Positions 28,844 through 37,650 of a stretch of DNA of 64,000 nucleotides are shown piece after piece. The translations under genes and the position numbers were made by a program. How positions within the stretch are numbered: position 1 is the first letter of the stretch; each line of letters opens with the position of its first letter. Origin of the DNA: CAXXFQ01 sp963674475 (GTDB lineage: Bacteria; Planctomycetota; Planctomycetia; Pirellulales; Thermoguttaceae); the NCBI GenBank assembly GCA_963674475.2, contig CAXXFQ010000033.1:248001-312000 (forward strand), in the 5' to 3' direction. Under the pieces are notes generated by a model. That model was given only the letters and a program-made list of their open reading frames with translations, ran no database searches and was not told the origin of the DNA.

Positions 28844-29323
28844 CGATTTTCCTCCTTGGCGGTAAACGGGGTCCACTCGACGTTCACGAAACGACGGACC
28901 CGAATGTCAAGACTCCAGTAACGCAAGTGCAAGCGATAAATGTGATTAGGCCATCGATAGATTGCCGCCTATCACCAAGTTGAACGACCTTCCCCTGTCT
29001 TCCATAATATCGTCCACCTCAATGGCGATCTTGATTCGACCGATGGGTGTTTCCTCCGGGAGAGTTTTTTGAATTAGAGCCAATCTCCCGGGTTGCTGAG
29101 GTTCGAAGGATGACCGGAAATCGAAATCCGGGCGGTGAAAAAGTTCCCGTTTGTTTCGATATCGGGGGGGGAGCGGCAATTTATTCGGTTTTTTGCGAGG
29201 GTGAATTTCCTCCGTGGCGACGTTTCGTTTATAATGGCCGAAAGCGGATAAGTAATTTTGCACTGGTCGGTTTTCCCCCCTTTGATTCCTCACTCACCTT
29301 CCATCCTTCAGGAGAGACGCACC
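28844..29323. other. Divergent spacer with a perfect -10 box
   Basis: About 480 bases between the DUF1353 and sialidase-fusion genes. TATAAT at 29230-29235 is a perfect -10 sequence for the rightward gene, without a good -35. CAGGAGAG at 29309-29316 is the ribosome binding site for ATG 29324. No other element seen. Confidence 0.45.
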
Positions 29324-32161
29324 ATGACTTTCTTTCGACGGCGCTTACTTGGTTTTCTGGGAACGCTTGCCGCCGTTTTTCTCTTGGTAAACGGGATCAC
29401 ACAGGCCGGGCCCCTTCAGTTGCACCCGAAGGCGTCGAAGCTTCCGTTTGATCATCAAGGACCGTTCGTCTCGACGGCCGACGGGGCCGTTTTGGCCGTC
29501 GATGGCCAGAACGCGTTGGTCAGCGCCGACGAAGGGAAAAACTGGAAGACGTATCCGCTTTTCAAGGACTCCAATAAGTACGAGGCACGCGACGAACGGG
29601 CCCTTGTGCGAACGGCCGACGGGACGGTGGTCTTGGCGTTCATGAATGAAAAAGAACGTCAGTCGAGCAAATGGGGGGCGAAAGACCCGGCCGAATTCGA
29701 GAAATGGGTTCTCCCGGTCTATGTCACTCGAAGTCTCGACGACGGGAAGACATGGGAAGAACCGATCCAAATCCAGAAACGCTGGTGCGGCGCGATTCGG
29801 TGTCTGATCCAACTCAAAAGCGGACGACTGGTCCTCGTCGGTCAGACGATCGTTCCTTGGCGACATCAAACGTTGACCTACGTCTCCGACGATGATGGGA
29901 AGACCTGGAAGGCGAGTAACGTTTTGGATTTGCCCGGCAAACACGACCATAGCGGCGCGATGGAAGCGACCGTCGCCGAGCGGGCCGACGGGTCGATCTT
30001 GATGTACATCCGCACGACTGAAGGGTGGCAGTATCAGGCCGAGTCGTTCGACGGCGGGTTGACCTGGGAAAATTTGAAAAACTCGGGGATCCAGTCCAGT
30101 ACCTGTTGCGCGACGCTGGCCCGATTGGCCGATGGAAAGCTGGCCCTCATGTGGAACCGTTTTCCGGCGCACGATCCGGGCAGTCTGCCAAGTCGGGAAG
30201 AGTTTTCGATCGCCTTCTCCGGCGACGACGGCACCACTTGGTCGAAGCCGACCGTTTTCGCGGCTCGCTATTTCATCAAGGGGGAGTCCTGGATCGACGG
30301 CGTGGTTGGCTACCCTTGGCTTTATGAGCGAAAGCCGGGCGAGCTTTGGATCACGACGATGCAAGGCGGCGTGAGAATGAAAATCAACGAGGCCGACCTG
30401 GACACGAGCCCCGATCCGACCGACGCGATTCGACCACGGTCGATCGTCATGCTCGGCGACTCGACCACCGCCACGCTCGACTCGATCAAAAAGGTCTACG
30501 CTTGTCGTGTCCAAGAGGCGCTCAACAACGAGGGGATCTCGTCGTGGGTAACCAACTCGGGCATCCCCGGCGATACGACCGAGGGAGCTCGGGCCCGTTT
30601 GAAACACGACGTGTTGGCCCATGACCCCGACTTGGTCGTCGTTCAATTCGGTCTCAACGACGCGGCCATCCCGGTCTACCGTGACCCGTCGATCCGAACC
30701 CCCAACGTGACTCCGGAACGTTATGAAGCGAATCTTCGCTACGTGGTTGACGAGCTCCAAAAGCGAAAGATCCCGGTCGTTTTGATGACGACCAATCCGT
30801 GCTGGTGGTCCAAAAATGTGCTGGAATATTACGGCAAGCCGCCGTACGATACGACTGACCCTGACGGCTATAATAAGTTGCTGCTGTACCGGTATAACGA
30901 GATTGTCCGGAAGATTGCCCGCGAGAAAAACGTTCCGCTGGTCGATATCTACGCGGCCTATGGTTCCTATGAAGAAAAAACGGGGAGACCGATCAAAAAA
31001 ATCCTGCCCGACGGCGTTCATCCGGACGATTTCGGTCACGAAATGGTCACCGAGATGTTGCTGCCGGTCATCCGCAAGGAATTGGACCTGCCCAAATCGC
31101 CGATCGACGTTACTCTTTCGTTGCCCCCCTCGAAGAAAAATCCCCGCAACAGCGAGGGAGATTTTATCCAACTGAAAGACGGGCGAATTCTGTTTGTCTA
31201 CACCCATTACACCGACGGAGCCGCCGACCACTCGAAGGCCTTTTTGGCCGGTCGCTATTCGTCCGACGGCGGAAAGATTTGGTCCGACGAAGATGTCGTC
31301 ATCATGGAAAACAACGCGGGAATGAACCTGATGTCGGTTTCCCTCTTGCGATTGGCCGACGATCGAATCGCCTTGTTCTATCTGCGAAAAAATTCCAAAA
31401 CCGACTGCCGACCGGAGATGCGTCTCTCGGCCGACGAGGGAAAAACCTGGTCCGAGCCGGTCATGTGCATCCCGGACGACGACCTCGGTTATTACGTACT
31501 CAACAACGACCGGGCCGTCCAGCTTTCCACCGGTCGGATCGTTCTGCCGGTTGCCCAGCATCGTTTGCCAACCGAGCCGAAAACCGATTGGAACGGAAAG
31601 GTCCTCTGCTACTTTTCCGACGATTCGGGCAAGACGTGGAAACGAAGCAAGTCGGTCCTGCAGACCAGGGCGAACGACGGTGGGCGGATCACGACACAAG
31701 AGCCGGGCGTTGTCGAGCTGGCCGACGGACGGACGATGATCTACGCTCGAACCGGAAGCGGAAGCCAATACGTCGGCTTCTCGTCCGACGGGGGCGACAC
31801 GTGGACCGATCTGAAACCGTCGAACCTCAAAGGCCCTTGTTCCCCGGCCCTGATCGAACGGATCCCCGGCACGAATGAGTTGATGTGTGTCTGGAACTAT
31901 CAGCCGGGAATCAATCCCAAAGAAAAACACCAAAGAACCCCGTTTACCATCGCCATCTCGCGGGACGAAGGCAAGTCGTGGGAAAACGTCCGTTATCTGC
32001 ACCGCAACCCGTGGGGATGGTACTGTTACCCGGCCGTTCATTTCGTCGACGATGGTGTCTTGATTGGCTATTGTGCCGGGGATATGCGGACGGTTGGCGG
32101 GCTGAATCGGACCTATATTACTCGGCTGCCGCTTTCGTTTATCCGCGGTGAAGCGAAGTAG
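29324..32161 (+). CDS. Secreted triple fusion: sialidase-like propeller, SGNH esterase, sialidase-like propeller
   Basis: ATG 29324 follows CAGGAGAG and opens a signal peptide (1-28). The 945-residue protein has three parts. Residues 45-355 form a BNR/sialidase-type propeller with five Asp boxes (SADEGKNW 67, SLDDGKTW 137, SDDDGKTW 188, SFDGGLTW 241, SGDDGTTW 299). Residues 370-590 are an SGNH hydrolase: GDS (378-380), Gly in block II near 413-416, GLND (443-446) and D563xxH566. Residues 605-940 are a second propeller with five Asp boxes (646, 702, 765, 820, 879). Sialidases release terminal sialic or related sugars; SGNH esterases remove O-acyl groups. The substrate is inferred, not shown. 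Confidence 0.9.
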   Translation: MTFFRRRLLGFLGTLAAVFLLVNGITQAGPLQLHPKASKLPFDHQGPFVSTADGAVLAVDGQNALVSADEGKNWKTYPLFKDSNKYEARDERALVRTADGTVVLAFMNEKERQSSKWGAKDPAEFEKWVLPVYVTRSLDDGKTWEEPIQIQKRWCGAIRCLIQLKSGRLVLVGQTIVPWRHQTLTYVSDDDGKTWKASNVLDLPGKHDHSGAMEATVAERADGSILMYIRTTEGWQYQAESFDGGLTWENLKNSGIQSSTCCATLARLADGKLALMWNRFPAHDPGSLPSREEFSIAFSGDDGTTWSKPTVFAARYFIKGESWIDGVVGYPWLYERKPGELWITTMQGGVRMKINEADLDTSPDPTDAIRPRSIVMLGDSTTATLDSIKKVYACRVQEALNNEGISSWVTNSGIPGDTTEGARARLKHDVLAHDPDLVVVQFGLNDAAIPVYRDPSIRTPNVTPERYEANLRYVVDELQKRKIPVVLMTTNPCWWSKNVLEYYGKPPYDTTDPDGYNKLLLYRYNEIVRKIAREKNVPLVDIYAAYGSYEEKTGRPIKKILPDGVHPDDFGHEMVTEMLLPVIRKELDLPKSPIDVTLSLPPSKKNPRNSEGDFIQLKDGRILFVYTHYTDGAADHSKAFLAGRYSSDGGKIWSDEDVVIMENNAGMNLMSVSLLRLADDRIALFYLRKNSKTDCRPEMRLSADEGKTWSEPVMCIPDDDLGYYVLNNDRAVQLSTGRIVLPVAQHRLPTEPKTDWNGKVLCYFSDDSGKTWKRSKSVLQTRANDGGRITTQEPGVVELADGRTMIYARTGSGSQYVGFSSDGGDTWTDLKPSNLKGPCSPALIERIPGTNELMCVWNYQPGINPKEKHQRTPFTIAISRDEGKSWENVRYLHRNPWGWYCYPAVHFVDDGVLIGYCAGDMRTVGGLNRTYITRLPLSFIRGEAK

Positions 32162-33575
32162 GTGCAGACGGTTTGGCCGGTTGCCTGGGTGAAAAAGTGA
32201 AAAAATGGCGTGACGGCTGCGCCGTCACCTGTATTTTTGAATGAGGGGAAACATTTTGAAAATTGTTTCCCCTCAAACTCCTCTTCAAAAACTTTTTGGA
32301 CCGGGATTGCTTTGCAATCCCTCTTTTCGAATTTCTTTTTTCTTGTTTTTTATTTTTTTTTTCTTCTTCTTGCTTGGGGCCAAAGCAGAAGAAATCGCCG
32401 TGGAACGTCCCGATCAACAACCGACCACCGCCCACCGCCGGTGAACCGACCAACGGTCCGCCTGTATCATAGGACCAGATCGCTTGGCCCGTTTTGAGGT
32501 CGACCCCATAAACCCGGCCGTCGGACGACCCGACATACACGGTCCCTCCGGCCACGACCGGTGACCCGTCGATCCGCCCACGCGTCGTCAATTGCCAACG
32601 TGGTTTGCCGGTGGCAAGGTCGATCGCGTGCAGCCGCTTGTCGCGTGAGCCGATGAACACCGAATCCTCGGTCACGGCGGCCGACGAACGAAACGAGGCC
32701 CGTCGTCCGGCAGGCCGATAGGTCCAGAGAACTTTTCCTGCGCGCCAGTCGATCCCAACCACCTCGCCCCCTTCCGTCCCGACAACGACCCGGTCACCCC
32801 GAACGGCCGGAGCCGCGCCGGTCGGCGCGCCGAGGGGCACTTTTCGAACCAGTTTCCCTTCGGTCAAGTCGACCACATGCAAATGACCGTCGCATCCGGC
32901 CAGAAAGACCCGGTCTTCGGCAATCGATGGGAAGCAGCGGATCTGGTCGCCGCTGTCGTAGCGCCAGACGAGTTTCCCGCTTTTCGCTTCAAGGCAAGAA
33001 AGCGTGCCGTCTTGCGAGCCGAACAGGACCCGGTCACGATAGAAGTTGGCCCCGTTGTCGATTTCGGCCTCGGCGTCGAAGTGCCACAGTTCGCGGCCTG
33101 TTTTCGCGTCGATCGCATAGAAACGACCGTCCAGATCGCCTGCGTATACCCGGCCACCTCGGACGGAGGGTGACGCGTTGAAACCCAGTTCGGTCGAGAA
33201 TTTCCACAGAAGCTTTCCATCTTCCAACGCGAGGGCGTAAAGATGGCCGTCGACCGACGTGAGGAAAACGGTCTGATCGACCACGGCCGGAGCCGATTCG
33301 AAACCGTCCTCGGCCGTAAAGGTCCAAAGGACGGTTAACTTTTCAGCCAAGTCGGCCTTGTCCACGCCGGAGGCTTGAGAATCGTGGCGGAAGAGGGGCC
33401 AATCCGTGCCGTTTTGAGAAACTTTTTTTGCCCCGGGGGAGATTTCCGGTCGGACCGTCGCTTTCTTCGAAGCAACCCGTTCCCCCTCGTCAGCCGGCTG
33501 CCGGGCGTGGCAACCGGTCATCAAGTTAAGGAGAAATATTCCGACTGCCAAGAAGGCCGGGAAAGATTTTTTCAT
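32139..33575 (-). CDS. PQQ-binding-like beta-propeller lipoprotein (BamB-like); C-terminal tail doubtful
   Basis: ATG 33575 follows AAGAGGA and gives a lipoprotein signal with the lipobox LMTGC near residues 15-19. The mature part holds repeated W-docking blades such as DGKLLWKFS, TGRELWHFD, SGKLVWRYD, AGKVLWTY, TGKPRWQL and TGQAIWSYD, so it is an outer-membrane or periplasmic PQQ-like propeller of the BamB type. The last blade ends GTFHGDFFCFG, a usual end for the family. After GPKQEEE the frame crosses an A10 run (32353-32362) and continues about 75 residues through three hairpins into the end of the sialidase gene. The real C-terminus probably lies near the A10 run. Confidence 0.85.
   Translation of the reverse strand: MKKSFPAFLAVGIFLLNLMTGCHARQPADEGERVASKKATVRPEISPGAKKVSQNGTDWPLFRHDSQASGVDKADLAEKLTVLWTFTAEDGFESAPAVVDQTVFLTSVDGHLYALALEDGKLLWKFSTELGFNASPSVRGGRVYAGDLDGRFYAIDAKTGRELWHFDAEAEIDNGANFYRDRVLFGSQDGTLSCLEAKSGKLVWRYDSGDQIRCFPSIAEDRVFLAGCDGHLHVVDLTEGKLVRKVPLGAPTGAAPAVRGDRVVVGTEGGEVVGIDWRAGKVLWTYRPAGRRASFRSSAAVTEDSVFIGSRDKRLHAIDLATGKPRWQLTTRGRIDGSPVVAGGTVYVGSSDGRVYGVDLKTGQAIWSYDTGGPLVGSPAVGGGRLLIGTFHGDFFCFGPKQEEEKKNKKQEKRNSKRGIAKQSRSKKFLKRSLRGNNFQNVSPHSKIQVTAQPSRHFFTFSPRQPAKPSAPTSLHRG
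32210..32321. terminator. Three consecutive hairpins between convergent genes
   Basis: GTGACGGC/GCCGTCAC at 32210-32228 (three-base loop), GAGGGGAAACA.../...TGTTTCCCCTC at 32243-32274 with about 15 pairs, and GGGATTGC/GCAATCCC at 32303-32321 (three-base loop). They lie where the two convergent genes should end. Bidirectional termination is the simplest reading. The middle one is strongest. U tracts are weak. Confidence 0.65.
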
Positions 33576-33609
33576 GGTCCTCTTCAGGCAAAAGGGCAAA
33601 ATCGCCCGA

Positions 33610-34089
33610 TTAGGCCCTTCGATCGATCGGGTGCGTGCCGAGTTGGCCCAGGATCTGTAATACCCCGTTTAGGTGGGCTAGCCTTGGCCCAAACCGGTCG
33701 ACAAATTCCTGAAGCATGAACTCCCCGTCCATCAAGACCTCGCCGTTCTCGCAGACCTCTTCGGTCAGCGAACGGAGGAATTCGGCCTGGACCTTGCCCA
33801 GCGTGTCGGCCGCTTCACGGCACTGACGCGACAGGTAGGGGTTGGCTTGCTTCCATTGACTAAGTTCCGCCGCACGTTGACGTTGCATCGCCGTCGACTG
33901 GGAAACGAGCTCTTCGAGAAGTTCGTTCTGGCGGTCTTGCGCCGAGAGGAGCTCCCTCAATAGACGGGTCTGTTCGGAATCGTCCGAGCTATTGTGGGTA
34001 TGAACGGCCGGCCGAACCGGTTCGGGGTTCGTATGAGTAACGTCAATTTGCGTGAAAATCGGCTTTTCGGAGCTTGGCTTTTGATTCAT
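33610..34089 (-). CDS. Coiled-coil hypothetical protein
   Basis: The 159-residue protein has a disordered N-terminus (1-38), then helices with heptad character (TRLLRELLSAQDRQNELLEELVSQST) and a second helical block CREAADTLGKVQAEFLRSLTEEV. It ends LNGVLQILGQLGTHPIDRRA. There is no signal peptide. It resembles conserved planctomycete hypotheticals by style but I cannot name a family. The PQQ-propeller gene starts 34 bases downstream on the same strand, so the two could be co-transcribed. Confidence 0.7.
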   Translation of the reverse strand: MNQKPSSEKPIFTQIDVTHTNPEPVRPAVHTHNSSDDSEQTRLLRELLSAQDRQNELLEELVSQSTAMQRQRAAELSQWKQANPYLSRQCREAADTLGKVQAEFLRSLTEEVCENGEVLMDGEFMLQEFVDRFGPRLAHLNGVLQILGQLGTHPIDRRA

Positions 34090-34493
34090 AGTACGTGTTT
34101 AAAGTGTAATTTCTCGTTCACTCGCTTGAAGATAGCGCGTTTTCCGAAGGGTAAACTCGCTCTCGAAGCGCAGTCTGAACGAAAATGGGTGTAAGGTCTT
34201 TTCCTTACTTATTAGTATAACCAGCGCAGCCCCTAAAAGTCGAGCATCTAGTTTTAAAGATTAAAGGATACGGGACCGAAAGGACTAGGTTCATCTCCTA
34301 TTACCCCTAAAATCCCTTAGCTCCACCCGACTGACACAGCTCGCGGTTAATGACTAAAGCCCTAAACCGAAATAACCCGATTTCTATTTTGTAGCGCCGT
34401 CGCCTCTAGTGGCCTCGGCGTCTACTGAAAAACCAGGGGGGGGACCCAGGATGGGGAACCTAAGTAGGAATTCAGGGGGAGATTTGAATCGAG
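34090..34493. other. Divergent spacer
   Basis: About 400 bases. A leftward promoter is listed separately (34214-34243). The rest shows no convincing frame or RNA. Several short TTA-rich stretches have no clear meaning. Confidence 0.4.
34214..34243 (-). promoter_or_regulatory. Leftward promoter for the coiled-coil gene
   Basis: On the minus strand, TCGACT (34238-34243), an 18-base spacer and TATACT (34214-34219), about 120 bases before the ATG at 34089. Confidence 0.4.
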
Positions 34494-35141
34494 ATGCAGG
34501 CAACCGGAACGACAACCCGATCAAAGCGGAATAGCAAGCCGACAGTCGGCTTTTTGACCGTCGTGGAGGACGAAAACGACGTTCTTTTTGGGGGTTTTCT
34601 TGTCTTGAACCAGGCAGGACGCCCCTTGGAATTTCTTTGTACGGCACCAATCCGTCCGAATCGGGCTCAAGAGATCCTGTACGGGGCGACGCTCGAGCCA
34701 TTCTTGTACGGCGAGCAGATCGGCCAGACTTTGTTGGAAAAATCGAAGGCCACGCCCTGGTTAGTTTGTACCGACCGCCCGGCGGCGATGGCGGTTGGAG
34801 ATTTTACCGACATCCCGGTCGCCTTGGTCCTGCCGAGTGAGTCGGGGACAGGAGAGGCCCTTTCGGAAGTTTCTCAAAAGACGGGAAAGCAGTTTCGTCT
34901 CGACGCGGCCCATTCGTCTCCGACGGTCGGCGGATCGGACGGGGTCGGCCAAGCGGCCGAGGGGCTTTATCACGTCCACTTTGGCGCGAACGATCTGGCG
35001 TTTGCCGACGAGGCGGTACAAAACGATTCGCAACTGGCCACCGAACTCGATTCGTTGGGGCAATCGCTCGATTTGAACGAGCCGTTTGAGCGGATTCGCC
35101 AAGCGATCGAAGAGGCACGAAGCGGGGGAGCGTCACGTTGA
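34494..35141 (+). CDS. Hypothetical protein overlapping the SNF2 helicase gene
   Basis: The 215-residue protein starts at ATG 34494. Residues 17-100 look like a compact alpha/beta domain (VGFLTVVEDENDVLFGGFLVLNQ, PLEFLCTAPIRPNRAQEILYG); the end is acidic and helical. Its stop (TGA at 35139-35141) overlaps the TTG start of the helicase gene (TTGA), so translation is probably coupled and the products may work together. I do not recognise a named family. No signal peptide. Confidence 0.7.
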   Translation: MQATGTTTRSKRNSKPTVGFLTVVEDENDVLFGGFLVLNQAGRPLEFLCTAPIRPNRAQEILYGATLEPFLYGEQIGQTLLEKSKATPWLVCTDRPAAMAVGDFTDIPVALVLPSESGTGEALSEVSQKTGKQFRLDAAHSSPTVGGSDGVGQAAEGLYHVHFGANDLAFADEAVQNDSQLATELDSLGQSLDLNEPFERIRQAIEEARSGGASR

Positions 35142-37015
35142 GTTTTTCTCGATCCGGTTTGTCGACCCAACGGTGTGACGGACAGAGTGGCTTCGGGCCG
35201 ATCGAGTCCGACGCCCCTTGGCACTGGCTTCCCCCGACGGCGCCATCGGTCTGTACGGTCGATTTCGCGAAGCAGGTTCCCGAGATTTTCCGACCGTGGG
35301 ACGAGACGGCTTGGAAGTCTGCTGCGTTGGCGGTCGATCGGGTCGATCTGGGAGCCGAACCGGTGCGCGCCATCAAGGTGCCCGTGCGACGTCCTTCGCG
35401 CCCGCGAATCCGACAATTTTTCTTCGCGCCGGTCGAAGACGATTCTCAAGCCGGAAGCGGCGACAGTTCACAAAACGAGTCCGCGGGTATGGCCGTTTCG
35501 ATCCATGCCGATCAAACCTCGATTGGCCTGGGGGAAAGAAGCCATCTTCCGACTCGAATCCGACCGCCGGCCGACGTCATCAAGCTCGAAGATCGACTCA
35601 ACTATATTTTGCAGCCGCCGCTGGAAGCGTTGTTGACCGAAGGGCAGTTGACCTGCCCGTTCGAGCCGTTTGCGTATCAATGGGAAGGAATCGCTTTTCT
35701 GTACCCACGCCAGACGGCCATCCTCGCCGATGAGATGGGGCTGGGCAAGACGATGCAGGCGATCACGACGATCCGGTTGCTCTTGCACCGACAGGAGATT
35801 CGCCGTGTGCTGTTGGTCTGCCCAAAACCGTTGGTGACCAACTGGCAGCGCGAGTTCGAGGTCTGGGCGCCCGAGATTCCGACGACCGTCGTCGAAGGAA
35901 ACCAGGACGAGCGTTCTTGGAAATGGCACTTGGCCGACGCGCCGGTGAAGATTGCCAACTACGAACTGCTGCACCGGGATCGGGAGTATTTCGAGGAGGA
36001 TCATCCGGCATTGAATTTCGATCTGGTGGTGCTCGACGAGTCGCAGCGAATCAAGAATCGCCACAGCGCGACCAGCCAAGCGACGCGAATGATTCAAAGT
36101 CGACGTCATTGGGCGTTGACCGGAACGCCGGTTGAAAACAGTCCGGAAGACTTGGTCGGTATTTTCGAGTATCTCGCGCCGGGTTACCTTTCTTCCGACA
36201 TGCGTCCGCGAAAAATGGGCCGCGCGGTGGCCGACTACGTCTTGCGCCGGACCAAAGATAAGGTCGAAATCGACCTCCCGCCAAAAATGTTCCGCGATGC
36301 CGAGGTCGAGTTATCGCCCGAACAGCAGGCCGCCTATCAATTGGCCGAAGGGGACGGCGTCGTGAAGCTCAATAATCTGGGCGCCGAACTGACGATCCAG
36401 CATGTGTTCGAACTGGTGTTGCGACTGAAGCAGATTTGCAACTTCGATCCGGCCACCGGTGCCAGCTCGAAACTCGAACGGCTTGAAGCCGACCTGGAAG
36501 AAGTGGCCGAAAGTGGTCGGAAGGCGATCGTCTTCAGCCAATGGGTCAAGACGCTCGAACGACTTAAGGGACCATTGAAACGCTTCGGACCGCTGGAATA
36601 CCACGGGCGAATCCCCTCAGCCAAACGTGACGGGGTGATCGAACAGTTCCGCAACGATCCGGACAGTCACGTCCTGTTGATCAGTTACGGGGCCGGAGCG
36701 GTCGGATTGAATCTGCAATTCGCCGGGTACGTCTTTCTGTTCGACCGCTGGTGGAATCCGGCGATCGAGGACCAGGCGATCAACCGGGTGCATCGGATCG
36801 GATCAAGCGGACCGGTGACGGTGACCCGATTCTTGACCCTCGGGTCGATCGAGGAGCGGATCAACCGGGTCTTGGAAGAGAAGCGAGAATTGTTCGACAT
36901 CATCTTCTCCGACGCGCAAACTTCGCGGAAGATGAACTTGAATCAGGAAGAAATTTTCGGGCTCTTCAATCTAAAAACGCCCCAATCGAAATCGGACCAG
37001 TCGAAAGCGGCCTGA
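35138..37015 (+). CDS. SNF2-family DEAD/DEAH-box helicase
   Basis: The 625-residue protein starts with a TTG overlapping the upstream stop. Residues from about 180 form a Swi2/Snf2 ATPase: DEMGLGKTMQA (Walker A, 198-208), LLVCPKPLVTNW (motif Ia), DESQ (motif II, 300-303; DEAH in most relatives), ALTGTPVEN (motif III) and, in the second lobe, FSQWVK, SYGAGAVGLNLQ and DRWWNPAIEDQAINRVHRIG (motifs V and VI). The N-terminal 170 residues are not recognised. Such enzymes translocate on double-stranded DNA to remodel bound proteins. It acts in the cytoplasm, and the partner protein upstream may be a regulator. Confidence 0.93.
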   Translation: MSFSRSGLSTQRCDGQSGFGPIESDAPWHWLPPTAPSVCTVDFAKQVPEIFRPWDETAWKSAALAVDRVDLGAEPVRAIKVPVRRPSRPRIRQFFFAPVEDDSQAGSGDSSQNESAGMAVSIHADQTSIGLGERSHLPTRIRPPADVIKLEDRLNYILQPPLEALLTEGQLTCPFEPFAYQWEGIAFLYPRQTAILADEMGLGKTMQAITTIRLLLHRQEIRRVLLVCPKPLVTNWQREFEVWAPEIPTTVVEGNQDERSWKWHLADAPVKIANYELLHRDREYFEEDHPALNFDLVVLDESQRIKNRHSATSQATRMIQSRRHWALTGTPVENSPEDLVGIFEYLAPGYLSSDMRPRKMGRAVADYVLRRTKDKVEIDLPPKMFRDAEVELSPEQQAAYQLAEGDGVVKLNNLGAELTIQHVFELVLRLKQICNFDPATGASSKLERLEADLEEVAESGRKAIVFSQWVKTLERLKGPLKRFGPLEYHGRIPSAKRDGVIEQFRNDPDSHVLLISYGAGAVGLNLQFAGYVFLFDRWWNPAIEDQAINRVHRIGSSGPVTVTRFLTLGSIEERINRVLEEKRELFDIIFSDAQTSRKMNLNQEEIFGLFNLKTPQSKSDQSKAA

Positions 37016-37031
37016 GCGTTACCCCGGGGCC

Positions 37032-37358
37032 TTACCCGCTCAGATCGAGCAAGCCGCCGCTCTCGCCGTGAGGGTCCTTGACGTGGGGCGTTTCTTCGGT
37101 TTCGCCATCCGAGCCGCCGCCACTGCGCCCTTGCCGTTGCCAGGCTTGTCGGCCGTCGGCGTCGCGGTCTTCGGTCTCGTGGTTGTCGCCGTCGGTCTCG
37201 CCGATCGAAGCGGCCTTTTCGAGCTTGATCTGACTGTCCGCTTTTCGGGCCTGGGAGTTGGCCTCCTGTTGGACCCGATCGCGTTCGGTGCCGCCGGTTT
37301 GGGCCAACTGGGTTCCCGCCGCACTGGGCAAGATGCCGCCATATCCGCCGATACTCAT
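37032..37358 (-). CDS. Small conserved-style planctomycete hypothetical protein
   Basis: The 108-residue protein begins MSIGGYGGILPSAAGTQLAQ, followed by a highly charged region with many D, E, R and Q (GETDGDNHETEDRDADGR). The opening Gly-rich phrase and the following charged helix recur in planctomycete genomes, as I recall, but no function is known. No membrane segment or signal is present, and it is probably largely disordered. It is convergent with the helicase (17-base gap). Confidence 0.6.
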   Translation of the reverse strand: MSIGGYGGILPSAAGTQLAQTGGTERDRVQQEANSQARKADSQIKLEKAASIGETDGDNHETEDRDADGRQAWQRQGRSGGGSDGETEETPHVKDPHGESGGLLDLSG

Positions 37359-37650
37359 TGCAAACCTCCCGCCGCGTTGGCGTGCCGTTTTTTTAGGTTT
37401 GTGTGTCGGTCAAGAAAGAGTCGGAATATCTGTAGCCGGTTTCCCCTCCCTCGCCCGAGGAACCGGTCGCTCTTCGGGGTGTCTCGAAACAGGTGGTGAG
37501 TGGGGCGTTCCGGATTCAAAAGGCTTTTTCGAAAAAGGGTCTTCTCTACCTTTCTCTCGGTTACCAGTGAAGGATAGCTTTTTGTTCGGCGTAAAACAGT
37601 CGGGTTTTACGGAAGATGGCAATAAAAGGAACCTTGGCCCTTTTGGAAAA

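Noticed and set aside
29345..32041. Minus-strand frame of 898 codons across the sialidase fusion
   Set aside because: The plus strand has coherent Asp boxes and SGNH motifs. The antisense frame has no recognisable domain and results from codon bias.
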